64,000 bases of DNA from DATARH01 sp036268425 (GTDB lineage: Bacteria > Pseudomonadota > Alphaproteobacteria > ATCC43930 > CGMCC-115725): contig DATAUE010000149.1 in the NCBI GenBank assembly GCA_036268425.1, positions 372,001 through 436,000 on the forward strand, read 5' to 3'. The notes below the pieces were generated by a model. It saw only the letters and a program-made list of their open reading frames with translations. It was not told where the DNA came from and ran no database searches. Below are positions 53,839 through 62,348 of the stretch, piece after piece. A program made the position numbers and the translations under genes. How positions within the stretch are numbered: position 1 is the stretch's first letter; the number at the start of each line of letters is the position of its first letter.

Positions 53839-56328
53839 TTGAGCAGCGTCGCCAGCGTCACTCTCGTCATCGCAGGGTTTCTCGTCATCGTCAGCGTCGT
53901 GCAGCCTGCCGCCGCTCGATTGCACCTGCCCTACACGGTATTGCTGGCCTTTGTCGGCGTCGCGATGGGCGGCTTGTCGACGTTTCTGCTCTATACGCCG
54001 CTGACCAACCTGCTGGACGACGTCGTCTCACCGATCGTCAACCTGCCGGTCAACGCGTCGGTCTTCTTGGTGGTGTTTCTGCCGCTCCTGCTGTTTCACG
54101 CCTCGCTGACGATCGACATTCGCGAGATCGCACAAGACGCTGCGCCGATACTGACGCTTGCGATTCTGGCGGTCTTTGCGGCGGCGGCGGCCATCGGCTT
54201 CAGCTTGTCGTTTGCCGGCGTGCCGCTGTTGGTGGCGTTGCTGGTCGGCGCGATCGTTGCGACGACCGATCCGGCGGCGGTCGTCGCCATCTTCCGCGAC
54301 CTCGGGGCACCGCCGCGCCTGACCCGCCTGCTCGAAGGCGAGGCGCTGCTGAATGACGCGGCGGCGATCGTGCTGTTCGAATTTCTGATCGAATTGCTGA
54401 CCGACGCCGCCCATCCTACCCTGTTATCCGGGATCGAGCATTTCGCAGCGGCATTTTTCGGTGGGCTGCTGCTGGGCGTGGTGGCCGGCCGAATTTTCGG
54501 AGCGATCCTGCCGCATCTGCGCGGGTCGCAGACCGCCGAGGTGACGCTGTCGATCGGGTTGCCTTACATCGTTTATGTACTAGGCGATCATGTTTTCGGC
54601 ATTTCCGGGGTTGTGGCGGTCGTCGGAGCCGGGCTGACCGCGGGTGCGATCGGTCGTGTGCGGCTGACCCCCGGCAGCTGGCATTACCTCGAACGGGTTT
54701 GGGAACAGACCGGGTTTTGGGCCGGGTCGCTGATCTTCCTGATCGCGTCGACCCTGGTGCCGAAGCTGCTTGTCTCCGTGCAGCCGCGCGATTTCTGGCT
54801 GCTGCTGATCGCGGTCGCCGCGGCCCTGCTATCGCGCGCCGCCGTGCTGTTCGGCGTTCTGCCGCTGCTGAGCGCGGCGCGGCTCAGCCAGAAGATCAGC
54901 AACGCCTTCAAGGTGGCGATTGCCTGGGGCGGCCTGCGCGGGGCCGTGACCCTGGCACTGGCGCTGTCGGTTACCGAGAACATTCATCTCGACGCGGCGA
55001 TCAAGAATTTCGTCGCCGACCTCGCGACCGGGTTCGTGCTGTTTACATTGCTGGTCAACGGCTTGAGCCTCAACCCGGTGATCCGCCTGCTCGGATTGAC
55101 GCGCCTGTCGCCGCTCAATCAGGCGGTGCGCGGCAAAGTGCTGGCGCTTTCCCTCAGCGACGTGCGCGACGCCGTAGTCAAGACGGCGCGCGAATATCAC
55201 GTCGCACCATCCGCGGCGCAGGCTGTCGGGCGGCGTTACGATCTGAGCATCGAAGCGTTGAGTTCGCAGGCCGAGCTGGAGCGCGGAATTTCCGACGAAG
55301 ACCGCATTCGTATCGGTCTTGTCGCTCTGACCAACCGCGAACGCCACATCGTACTCAATCACCACGCGCAGCACACGGTGTCGGGGAACGCGATCGAGCG
55401 CTTGTTGCACAATACCAATTTCATTCTGGAAGCCGCGCGCACCGAGGGCATTGCCGGTTATCACCGCGCCGCCTGCGAGTTGCTAGCGTTTCCGCGGGCT
55501 TTTCGCGTCGCGCATTTTCTGCACCGGGCCATGCATATCGACGGCCCGCTGCAGCGCGAAATTTCGATTCGCTTTGAAATGCTGCTGACCCGGCGGCTGA
55601 CTCTCGACGCACTGTCGCAGTTTGTGCGCGAGCGCCTGCCGGCGATGTTCGGGCCGGCGCTGGCGGACGGTCTCGGCGAGATCGTTACCGATCGCACCGA
55701 TGCAACCGTCCGCGCACTCGACGCGCTGCGCCTGCAATACCCCGATCACGCCGAGGCGCTGGAGAGCCGCTTCCTGCAACAATCCGGATTGCGGCTGCTG
55801 ATGTCGCGCTACCGCGACCTGTTTGAGGAAGGGCTGATCAGCGGTGAATTATTCCACAACCTTGAACGCGAATACGCCCCTGGGATGTCGTCCACAACGC
55901 TGCCGCCGCTCAATCTGGGTTTGCAGACTCGCGAGTTGGTCAGGTCATTCGCCTTGTTCACGGCTTGCGCGCCGAATGAGTTGAACGCGCTGGTGAAGTT
56001 GTTCCGGTCGCGACTGCTGGTGCCGGATGAAATGCTGATTCGCAAAGGCGAGCGCGGCCGCGGCATGTATTTCCTGTCGTCGGGCGCCGTCGAGGTCATT
56101 CTGCCAAACGAACGGGTGCGCCTCGGCAGCGGCGAATTTTTCGGCGAGATGGCGCTTCTCGATGGACGGCCGCGTCAAGCGGACGTCATTTCCCTGGGTT
56201 ATGGCCGCGCACTCGAGCTTTCCGCGACTGATTTTCGCCGCTTTCTGACGAAATACCCCGGCGTCAAAGTCGAGATCGAACAGACGGCGGAAGCGCGCGC
56301 CCGCGCCGGCGAACGTGCCAATGCCTGA
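53839..56328 (+). CDS. CPA1 Na+/H+ antiporter with C-terminal cyclic-nucleotide-binding domain
   Basis: An 829-residue exchanger. Residues 1 to about 420 are a CPA1/NhaP-type antiporter with 12 or so membrane helices, including LLLFHASLTIDI, the ion-binding ATTDPAAVVAIFRDLG and LLEGEALLNDAAAIVLFEF. A long cytoplasmic helical region (about 430-690) follows. Residues about 725-815 form a cNMP-binding domain with IRKGERGRGMYFLSSGAVEV and GEFFGEMALLDGRPRQADVI. This is the layout of the plant salt-tolerance protein SOS1 and related bacterial exchangers. The start is TTG at 53839 and rather uncertain. It probably extrudes Na+ or K+ under pH or salt stress. Confidence 0.88.
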   Translation: MSSVASVTLVIAGFLVIVSVVQPAAARLHLPYTVLLAFVGVAMGGLSTFLLYTPLTNLLDDVVSPIVNLPVNASVFLVVFLPLLLFHASLTIDIREIAQDAAPILTLAILAVFAAAAAIGFSLSFAGVPLLVALLVGAIVATTDPAAVVAIFRDLGAPPRLTRLLEGEALLNDAAAIVLFEFLIELLTDAAHPTLLSGIEHFAAAFFGGLLLGVVAGRIFGAILPHLRGSQTAEVTLSIGLPYIVYVLGDHVFGISGVVAVVGAGLTAGAIGRVRLTPGSWHYLERVWEQTGFWAGSLIFLIASTLVPKLLVSVQPRDFWLLLIAVAAALLSRAAVLFGVLPLLSAARLSQKISNAFKVAIAWGGLRGAVTLALALSVTENIHLDAAIKNFVADLATGFVLFTLLVNGLSLNPVIRLLGLTRLSPLNQAVRGKVLALSLSDVRDAVVKTAREYHVAPSAAQAVGRRYDLSIEALSSQAELERGISDEDRIRIGLVALTNRERHIVLNHHAQHTVSGNAIERLLHNTNFILEAARTEGIAGYHRAACELLAFPRAFRVAHFLHRAMHIDGPLQREISIRFEMLLTRRLTLDALSQFVRERLPAMFGPALADGLGEIVTDRTDATVRALDALRLQYPDHAEALESRFLQQSGLRLLMSRYRDLFEEGLISGELFHNLEREYAPGMSSTTLPPLNLGLQTRELVRSFALFTACAPNELNALVKLFRSRLLVPDEMLIRKGERGRGMYFLSSGAVEVILPNERVRLGSGEFFGEMALLDGRPRQADVISLGYGRALELSATDFRRFLTKYPGVKVEIEQTAEARARAGERANA

Positions 56329-56364
56329 GAAAAACGCTCAATGTCCGGTGTGACCTGCGCCAGC

Positions 56365-57465
56365 TCACACGTTGAAGCGGAAATGCATGATGTCGCCGTC
56401 CTGCACCAGATAATCGGCGCCTTCGAGCCGCATCCGGCCGGAATCCTTGGCACCCTGCTCGCCGCCGCAAGCAACAAAATCACCGTAGGCGATGGTTTCG
56501 GCGCGGATGAAGCCTTTTTCGAAATCGCTGTGGATCGCGCCGGCGGCTTGTGGCGCCTTGCTGCCGCCCGTGACGGTCCAAGCGCGTGATTCCTTGGGGC
56601 CCGCGGTGAAAAACGTCACCAGATTGAGCAGCCCGTAGCCGGCGGCGATTACCCGGTCGAGGCCGGTCTCGCCAAGTCCGAGCGCCTCGAGAAATTCGCG
56701 TTTTTCATCGGCGTCACCCAGCCCGGCGACCTCGGATTCAATCGCCGCCGAAATCACCACGGAAGGTGCGCCGTGCTGCGCGGCGTATTCTGCGACGCGG
56801 CAGCTGTCGCCGTTGCCGTCGGCCGCACTCGGCTCGTCGACATTGGCGATGTAGAGAATCGGCTTGGCAGTCAGCAGTTGCAGCCCCTTCAACTCACGCT
56901 CGCGATCGGCCGGCAGCGCTACGGTGCGCGCGGGGCGCCCGTCGCGCAGAGCCGCCAAGACCGGCTCGATGATGTCGAGCAATGCTTTGGCCTCACGTTC
57001 GCCGCCGCGGGCGCGCTTTTGCACGGCCACGGAGCGGCGTTCGAGGCTGTCGAGATCGGCCAGCATCAATTCGGTCTCAACCGTTTCGGCATCGCGGATC
57101 GGGTCGACCGAGCCTTCGACATGGGTGACGTTGTCGTCGTCAAAGCAGCGCAAAACCTGCGCGATCGCATCGACTTCACGGATATGTCCGAGAAACTGGT
57201 TACCGAGCCCCTGCCCTTGCGAAGCGCCGCGCACCAGCCCGGCGATATCGACGAATTCGAGCTGGGTCGGCACGATCTTGGCCGATTTGGCAAGCCGCGC
57301 GCAGACCGTCAGCCGCTCGTCGGGCACCGCGACGCGGCCGACATTCGGTTCGATCGTGCAGAACGGATAATTCGCTGCCTCTGCGGCGGCGGTTGCGGTC
57401 AGCGCATTGAACAGGGTCGACTTGCCGACATTCGGCAGGCCGACAATGCCACAGTTGAAGCCCAT
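56365..57465 (-). CDS. ychF: Redox-regulated ATPase YchF (Obg-related)
   Basis: A 366-residue translation-factor GTPase-superfamily protein that hydrolyses ATP rather than GTP and binds ribosomes; mutants affect the oxidative-stress response. Visible features: the P-loop GIVGLPNVGKSTLFNALTAT, switch regions with FVDIAGLVRGASQGQGLGNQ, the adenine-specifying NVDE in ILYIANVDEPSA (in place of NKxD) and a C-terminal TGS domain ending GADYLVQDGDIMHFRFNV. It converges on the antiporter gene. In many alphaproteobacteria it follows pth; here two other genes intervene. Confidence 0.95.
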   Translation of the reverse strand: MGFNCGIVGLPNVGKSTLFNALTATAAAEAANYPFCTIEPNVGRVAVPDERLTVCARLAKSAKIVPTQLEFVDIAGLVRGASQGQGLGNQFLGHIREVDAIAQVLRCFDDDNVTHVEGSVDPIRDAETVETELMLADLDSLERRSVAVQKRARGGEREAKALLDIIEPVLAALRDGRPARTVALPADRERELKGLQLLTAKPILYIANVDEPSAADGNGDSCRVAEYAAQHGAPSVVISAAIESEVAGLGDADEKREFLEALGLGETGLDRVIAAGYGLLNLVTFFTAGPKESRAWTVTGGSKAPQAAGAIHSDFEKGFIRAETIAYGDFVACGGEQGAKDSGRMRLEGADYLVQDGDIMHFRFNV

Positions 57466-57580
57466 GATTTCCTTGATGATGCTGAAACCGCCAGCGCAAC
57501 GTCGTGCGCTGTGCGCCGGCTCTATTTATGCCTGTAGCACCAGAAATCCAGACCGTAAATCAATCGCGCCGCCGGAGGCG

Positions 57581-58450
57581 TCAAAGTTCGGCGGCGACGA
57601 GGTCGTCGACTTTCGCCGCCCGGCGCAACATTTCAAGAGGCCGTCGGTCGGCCCAGTAAACGATTGCCAGCCGACCGTCGAAATGCTCGACCAGCGCGGT
57701 GCAGCTTTCGACCCAATCGCCGTCATTGCAGTAGAGGATTCCGCCGAGATCGCGAATCTCGGCATGATGAATATGGCCGCAGACGACGCCGTCGAGATCG
57801 TGGCGGCGGGCTTCATCGGCCAGCGCGTCAGCGAACGAGCCGATATATTGCACGGCGTTCTTGACCCGCAGCTTGAGAAAGGCCGACAGCGACCAGTAAT
57901 CATAACCAAGCCAGTACCGCACCTTGTTGAAATGATGGTTGACCCATAGCGCCAACGTATAAGCCCCGTCACCGAGCACCGCGAGCCAGCGTGCGTGGGT
58001 GACAACGAGGTCGAACCAGTCGCCGTGAATAACCAGCAGGCGACGGCCATCAGCGGTTACATGCACCGCCTGTTCGACCACTTCGACGCCGCCGAAGGGC
58101 AGCATTGTGTAGTCGCGCAGCCAGTTGTCGTGATTGCCCGGCACATAGATGACGCGCGTGCCGTGGCGCACCTTGCGCAGCAGCTTCTGCACTACGTCGT
58201 TATGGGTCTGCGGCCAGTACCACGATTTGCGCAGGCGCCAGCCATCGACAATGTCGCCGACCAGATAAATCGTGCGGGCGTCATTGCAGCGCAGGAAATC
58301 CAGCAGAAACTCGGCCTTGCACCCGCGGGTTCCGAGATGAATGTCGGATATCCAGATCGTCCGGTACTGGTGAGGTGTCGGCGGCTCTTCCATGACAGAC
58401 ACCAGCCCCGACAGTGCGTTGCCCCCGATCATCGCATTGTCTCCGGCCAT
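57581..58450 (-). CDS. LpxH-like metallophosphoesterase
   Basis: A 289-residue calcineurin-like phosphoesterase. The five metal motifs are visible: SDIHLGTRGC, GDIVDGW, GNHDNWL, HGDWFD and GHIHHAEI. The pattern TIWISDIHLGTRGCKAEFLL and the GDWFDLVVTHARWLAVLGDG stretch resemble UDP-2,3-diacylglucosamine diphosphatases of the LpxH type and the related family seen next to glycosyltransferases. The lipid A step in alphaproteobacteria is usually done by LpxI, so this may act on another lipid-linked substrate. ATGs inside the first 20 codons (for example before EEPPTPHQY) are alternative starts. Confidence 0.82.
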   Translation of the reverse strand: MAGDNAMIGGNALSGLVSVMEEPPTPHQYRTIWISDIHLGTRGCKAEFLLDFLRCNDARTIYLVGDIVDGWRLRKSWYWPQTHNDVVQKLLRKVRHGTRVIYVPGNHDNWLRDYTMLPFGGVEVVEQAVHVTADGRRLLVIHGDWFDLVVTHARWLAVLGDGAYTLALWVNHHFNKVRYWLGYDYWSLSAFLKLRVKNAVQYIGSFADALADEARRHDLDGVVCGHIHHAEIRDLGGILYCNDGDWVESCTALVEHFDGRLAIVYWADRRPLEMLRRAAKVDDLVAAEL

Positions 58451-58589
58451 GACACCGAAGTATCTATCAGCGGTAGGTTACAGTTTTTGGTAACGCTATA
58501 TTTCGTTATACTGTCATCAATGTCGTAAAATCGTCACGCAGTCGCGCTAGTCCTTGCCGTCCGAGCCGTGAAAGCGATTGCTGGGGCTG
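58451..58589. promoter_or_regulatory. AT-rich divergent promoter region
   Basis: The gap between the LpxH-like gene and the glycosyltransferase is AT-rich compared with its surroundings. It contains TATACT on the plus strand and TATAAC-type sequence on the minus strand around 58495-58515, and a GTTAC/GTAAC inverted pair near 58477-58494. Suitable -35 boxes at 16-18 bases were not found, so exact promoters are not assigned. Confidence 0.35.
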
Positions 58590-59780
58590 ATGATGATTAT
58601 TGCGAACTGGGCCATCGCCTTTTGCGCGATCACCACAGGCCTGCATTTGGCGACCATCGCGATTGCTTCGTGGCGGTGCAGCCGTCGCCGGTCAGCCTCG
58701 GAAGCCATTGATTTTGCGTCACCCGTGACGCTGGTGGTCCCGGTTTGCGGCATCGATCCGTTTGTTGCAGAAACCCTGGGATCGAGCTTTTGTCTGGACT
58801 ATCCGCATTACGAAATCATCTTCTGCATCGCGAATGCCGGCGACCCGGCAGTACCGGCGGTGCGGCGCCTGATCGCGGCTAATCCCGACGTCGGGGCGCG
58901 ACTGCTGGTCGGCGACAACCGAATCAGCGCAAACCCCAAGCTCAATAACATCGCCAAAGGCTGGGATGCGGCCCGCCATCGCTGGATTGCCGTCGCCGAC
59001 AGTAACGCATTGCTGCCGCGTGACTACCTGACGCGGCTGCTTGGCCGTTGGCGGCACGACACCGGCGCCGTCTGCTCGATGCCGATCGGGACAAGACCCA
59101 CAAATTTCGCGGCCGAAATCGAATGCGCGTTTCTCAATACACTGCAGGCGCGCTTTCAATATGTCAGCGAGGCATTGGGGTTCGGCTTTGCGCAGGGCAA
59201 GACGATGCTGTTCCGCCGCGACCTGGTCGACCGTGCCGGCGGCCTTGCAACGCTTGCCATCGATATTGCCGAAGACGCGGCGACTACCAAGATGGTCCGC
59301 GGCGCCGGCCTCAACGTCCATCTCGTCGATACACCGGTCGAGCAGCCGCTGGGCCGGCGCAGGATGACCGAAATCTGGGCGCGGCAACTGCGCTGGGCGC
59401 GGCTGCGGCGCAGCAGCTTTCCCTGGTTGTTTCTCCCCGAAATTCTGGTTGGTAGTGCCTTGCCATGCCTCGCGATTGCGTCGGCCGCGGCCTATTACGA
59501 GGTCAGCGTTCCCGGCGCCGTCGGGCTGTTGCTGATGATCTGGGTTGGAACCGAGGCGGCGCTGGCGTCAATTGTGGGCTGGTGCTTTCCGGTTCGCATG
59601 ATCGCAGCGATCCTGCTGCGCGATCTGCTGTTGCCGCTCTTATGGATTGCGGCCTGGATGGGCAACGATTTTGTTTGGCGCGGCACCGCGATGCACGCAA
59701 CCGCAGCCGTCGGACCGTACGCCGATCCGGAGTTTGTCGCGCCGGAGGCTGTTCAACCGAGCGGACGGAGCCTCGGCTGA
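58590..59780 (+). CDS. Glycosyltransferase family 21-like (ceramide glucosyltransferase-type)
   Basis: A 396-residue membrane glycosyltransferase. After an N-terminal helix come the GT-A core motifs: VTLVVPVCGIDPFVAETLGS, VADSNALLPRDYL, DIAEDAATTKMVRG and the processive-type RQLRWARLRRS, corresponding to the (Q/R)xxRW motif of ceramide glucosyltransferases and hopanoid HpnI. Two or three C-terminal membrane helices follow (LPCLAIASAAAYYEVSVPGA onward). Its acceptor is probably a membrane lipid such as a sphingolipid, hopanoid or diacylglycerol. ATG 58590 is preferred over an in-frame TTG at 58578. It is divergent from the LpxH-like phosphoesterase. Confidence 0.82.
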   Translation: MMIIANWAIAFCAITTGLHLATIAIASWRCSRRRSASEAIDFASPVTLVVPVCGIDPFVAETLGSSFCLDYPHYEIIFCIANAGDPAVPAVRRLIAANPDVGARLLVGDNRISANPKLNNIAKGWDAARHRWIAVADSNALLPRDYLTRLLGRWRHDTGAVCSMPIGTRPTNFAAEIECAFLNTLQARFQYVSEALGFGFAQGKTMLFRRDLVDRAGGLATLAIDIAEDAATTKMVRGAGLNVHLVDTPVEQPLGRRRMTEIWARQLRWARLRRSSFPWLFLPEILVGSALPCLAIASAAAYYEVSVPGAVGLLLMIWVGTEAALASIVGWCFPVRMIAAILLRDLLLPLLWIAAWMGNDFVWRGTAMHATAAVGPYADPEFVAPEAVQPSGRSLG

Positions 59781-59800
59781 CTCTCTTTTGGAGCGCCGGT

Positions 59801-59848
59801 GCTTCAGGAATCGGGTGCTTCGGGAATCGGGTGATTCAGGAATCGGGC
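59801..59848. repeat. Three-copy 16-bp tandem repeat across the pth stop codon
   Basis: Units at 59801-59816, 59817-59832 and 59833-59848 read gcttcaggaatcgggt, gcttcgggaatcgggt and gattcaggaatcgggc. The stop codon of pth (59836-59838, minus strand) is inside the third unit. It lies in the gap between the convergent glycosyltransferase and pth. Confidence 0.85.
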
Positions 59849-60426
59849 GATTGCGGCGGGCTAAAAAGCCTGGCGACCTCGCTCATAAACGCGTCCGGTG
59901 CGCCACCGAGCAATAACGGCATCGTTTCGGCCACCGCCTCCATCAGTGGCGCGACCCACAACCGCGCTTCATCGGCACCGAAATTCTGCAGCACATAAGG
60001 CAGTACCAGTTCCTTGACACCGGGGTGGCCGATCCCCAGCCGGACGCGCCAGAAATCGCCGCCGATCATCGCATCGATTGAGCGCAGCCCATTATGACCG
60101 GCATTGCCGCCGCCGCGCTTCACCCGCAACTTGCCGGGACGCAGATCGAGTTCATCGTGGATTACGACGATGTCGGCCGGTTTGATCTTGTAGAAACTCG
60201 CCGCGGCCAGCACCGATTCCCCAGACAGGTTCATAAATGTCTGCGGACACAGCAACATCCGGCGCTCGCCGCCGATCGTACCTTCCGCCAATTCGCCCTT
60301 GAAGCGGCTGCGAAACGTCGGAAAGCCATAGCGGCGGGCAATCGCTTCGACCGCCATAAAGCCGATATTGTGCCGGTTCCGGGCATAGCGGCTGCCTGGA
60401 TTGCCGAGACCGACGATAAGGCGCAT
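59836..60426 (-). CDS. pth: Peptidyl-tRNA hydrolase
   Basis: Cleaves peptidyl-tRNA released from stalled ribosomes. The 196 residues have the Pth motifs: RLIVGLGNPGSRYARNRHNI with the catalytic histidine (His20), PQTFMNLSGESVL, the aspartate in VVIHDELDLRPGKLRVK and GGGNAGHNGLRSIDAM. The C-terminal tail, LFSPPQSPDS, is encoded partly by the 16-bp tandem repeat described separately. It lies 22 bases after rplY on the same strand, the usual order in proteobacteria. Confidence 0.96.
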   Translation of the reverse strand: MRLIVGLGNPGSRYARNRHNIGFMAVEAIARRYGFPTFRSRFKGELAEGTIGGERRMLLCPQTFMNLSGESVLAAASFYKIKPADIVVIHDELDLRPGKLRVKRGGGNAGHNGLRSIDAMIGGDFWRVRLGIGHPGVKELVLPYVLQNFGADEARLWVAPLMEAVAETMPLLLGGAPDAFMSEVARLFSPPQSPDS

Positions 60427-60447
60427 CGCCAGCGGGCCGGAGGCCCT

Positions 60448-61086
60448 CTATGACGCTGCCGGTTCCTCGCTTGGAGTGACGGCTGCGGTCGCAGCCGCGG
60501 CCGCAGCCTCTTCACGCACCGCCGACGAGGCCGCGATGCTGGCGATCGTGAAATCGCGTTCCTGGATGACCGGCCGTACCCCTTCGGGGATATTGACGGA
60601 GTGGATGTGGATGCTCTCCCCGATGTCGAGATTGCTCAGATCGACAGTCAGATGGTCGGGAATGCTGTCGACCGGGCATACCACCTCAATCGCATGACGC
60701 ACCACATTGAGGATGCCGCCGCGCCGCAAGCCGCCGGAGCGCTCGTGATTGATAAACAGAACCGGCACTGCCACGGTCACCTGCGCACCCGCCCCGACTC
60801 GCATGAAGTCGACGTGGATCGGCGCGTCACTGACCGGGTGCACCTGCACATCGCGCGGCAATGTCCGATGCGTCGTGCCATCGACATTGACATCGACCAG
60901 CGTCGCGAAAAATCCCGGCTTGGCAAGTTGCCGCGCCAGTTCGCGTGGTTCGAGGCTGATCAGCACCGGCTCTTTGTGGTCGCCGTAGACAATTGCGGGG
61001 ATGCGCCCCATGCGCCGCGTCGCCCGGGCTGCGCCCTTGCCGGCGCGCGGCCGTGCCTCAGCATTGAGGCTGATAATTTCGGGCAT
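60448..61086 (-). CDS. rplY: Ribosomal protein L25/general stress protein Ctc
   Basis: A 212-residue L25 of the long Ctc type that binds 5S rRNA. The N-terminal L25 domain (ARPRAGKGAARATRRMGRIP, IVYGDHKEPVLISLEPREL) is followed by the TL5-type C-terminal beta domain (RSGGLRRGGILNVVRHAIEV) and an Ala-rich tail (residues about 190-212). Length matches other alphaproteobacteria. The AGAGGAGCG site before ATG 61086 is strong. It lies between prs and pth in the conserved translation/PRPP block. Confidence 0.95.
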   Translation of the reverse strand: MPEIISLNAEARPRAGKGAARATRRMGRIPAIVYGDHKEPVLISLEPRELARQLAKPGFFATLVDVNVDGTTHRTLPRDVQVHPVSDAPIHVDFMRVGAGAQVTVAVPVLFINHERSGGLRRGGILNVVRHAIEVVCPVDSIPDHLTVDLSNLDIGESIHIHSVNIPEGVRPVIQERDFTIASIAASSAVREEAAAAAATAAVTPSEEPAAS

Positions 61087-61156
61087 TGACTTATCGCTCC
61101 TCTATCCAAAAGCGGCTGCGCGCGCCGTATTTGTGCCGGCGCCGGGCAGCCGTGAT

Positions 61157-61207
61157 CCAATCAATCAAACGGGCCAATCAATCAAATAGGCCAATCAGTC
61201 AAACAAG
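61157..61207. repeat. Three-copy 17-bp tandem repeat across the prs stop codon
   Basis: Units at 61157-61173, 61174-61190 and 61191-61207 follow the form ccaatcaatcaaacggg, ccaatcaatcaaatagg, ccaatcagtcaaacaag. The prs stop codon (61195-61197, minus strand) is inside the third unit, which also encodes the last Leu-Phe-Asp of the protein. Confidence 0.85.
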
Positions 61208-62127
61208 CTCGAAACCGACCGCTCCTCGCTGATCCGCTGGATCGCTTCGGCGATCAGCGGTGCGATCGTCAGCTGCCCGATGTTCCGGGAGACCCGCACC
61301 GCCTCGGTCGCCACGATACTGTCAGTCAACACCAGTTTTTTGATCGGCGACGCCGCGACCCGCGCCACGGCACCGCCCGACAGCACGCCGTGCGTCGCGT
61401 AGGCATATACGCTTTCCGCGCCGCTTTCCATCAGCGCGACGGCGGCGTTGCACAGCGTTCCCGCACTGTCGACGATATCGTCGACGAGGATGCAGCGCCG
61501 CCCTTCGACATCCCCGATGATGTTCATCACTTCGGAAACCCCGGCGCGCTCGCGGCGCTTGTCGATGATGGCAAGATCGGTATCAAGCCGCCGGGCAATC
61601 TGGCGCGCCCGGTACACACCGCCGACATCCGGCGACACCATCACCAGTTCGGCAGATGCGAGATTTTCTTGAATGTCCTTCACCAGCACCGGTTCGGCAT
61701 AGAGATTGTCGGTCGGTATGTCGAAAAAACCTTGAATCTGACCGGCGTGCAGATCGAGGGTCAACACCCGGTCGGCACCGGCCGTAGTGATCAGGTTGGC
61801 CACCAGCTTGGCCGAGATCGGCGTACGCGGACCGGATTTCCGATCCTGGCGGGCATAGCCGTAATAGGGGATGACCGCCGTAACCCGCCGTGCCGAGCCA
61901 CGCCGCAGCGCATCCAGCGTGACCAGCAATTCCATCAGGTGATCGTTTGCCGGATACGATGTGGACTGGATGACAAAAACATCCTCGCCACGCACGTTTT
62001 CCTGGATCTCGACAAAAATCTCCATGTCGGAGAATCGGCGCACGCTGGCCCGCGTCAACGGCAAGCCGAGATAGGCGGAGATCGCCTCGGCAAGCGGGCG
62101 ATTACTGTTGCACGTCAGGATTTTCAT
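61195..62127 (-). CDS. prs: Ribose-phosphate pyrophosphokinase
   Basis: Makes PRPP from ribose 5-phosphate and ATP, feeding the purine, histidine and tryptophan genes elsewhere in this window. The 310 residues carry the class I motifs: MKILTCNSNRPLAEAISAYL, RFSDMEIFVEIQENVRGEDV, the flexible catalytic loop YYGYARQDRKSGPRTPISAK, DLHAGQIQGFFDIPTDNLYA and the PRPP site CILVDDIVDSAGTL. ATG 62127 gives the family N-terminus; the frame is open upstream without likeness. It ends VSSLFD, typical of the family, with the stop inside a 17-bp tandem repeat. Confidence 0.96.
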   Translation of the reverse strand: MKILTCNSNRPLAEAISAYLGLPLTRASVRRFSDMEIFVEIQENVRGEDVFVIQSTSYPANDHLMELLVTLDALRRGSARRVTAVIPYYGYARQDRKSGPRTPISAKLVANLITTAGADRVLTLDLHAGQIQGFFDIPTDNLYAEPVLVKDIQENLASAELVMVSPDVGGVYRARQIARRLDTDLAIIDKRRERAGVSEVMNIIGDVEGRRCILVDDIVDSAGTLCNAAVALMESGAESVYAYATHGVLSGGAVARVAASPIKKLVLTDSIVATEAVRVSRNIGQLTIAPLIAEAIQRISEERSVSSLFD

Positions 62128-62348
62128 CAGCCGGCAGACAACGCTGCGCCCTCCGGACCGCTCCCCGAGGCTGCGCAGACGCCGTCTTGTAACAAACTGG
62201 CGCCGCATACGCAATCCGAGGCGACCGCCCGAATGCCAGACCGGGTGTCGCTGATTGCCGCGCCCCACAGGCCGTCCCCTTCTGGCGGCTCGCGCGGTGC
62301 CGCCGATGCCTGATAAAAGCGCCTGCGACGCCAATTCGGAGCTGTGCG

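Noticed and set aside
53645..53842. 65-codon frame upstream of the antiporter
   Set aside because: No ribosome site or likeness, and it overlaps the antiporter start region.
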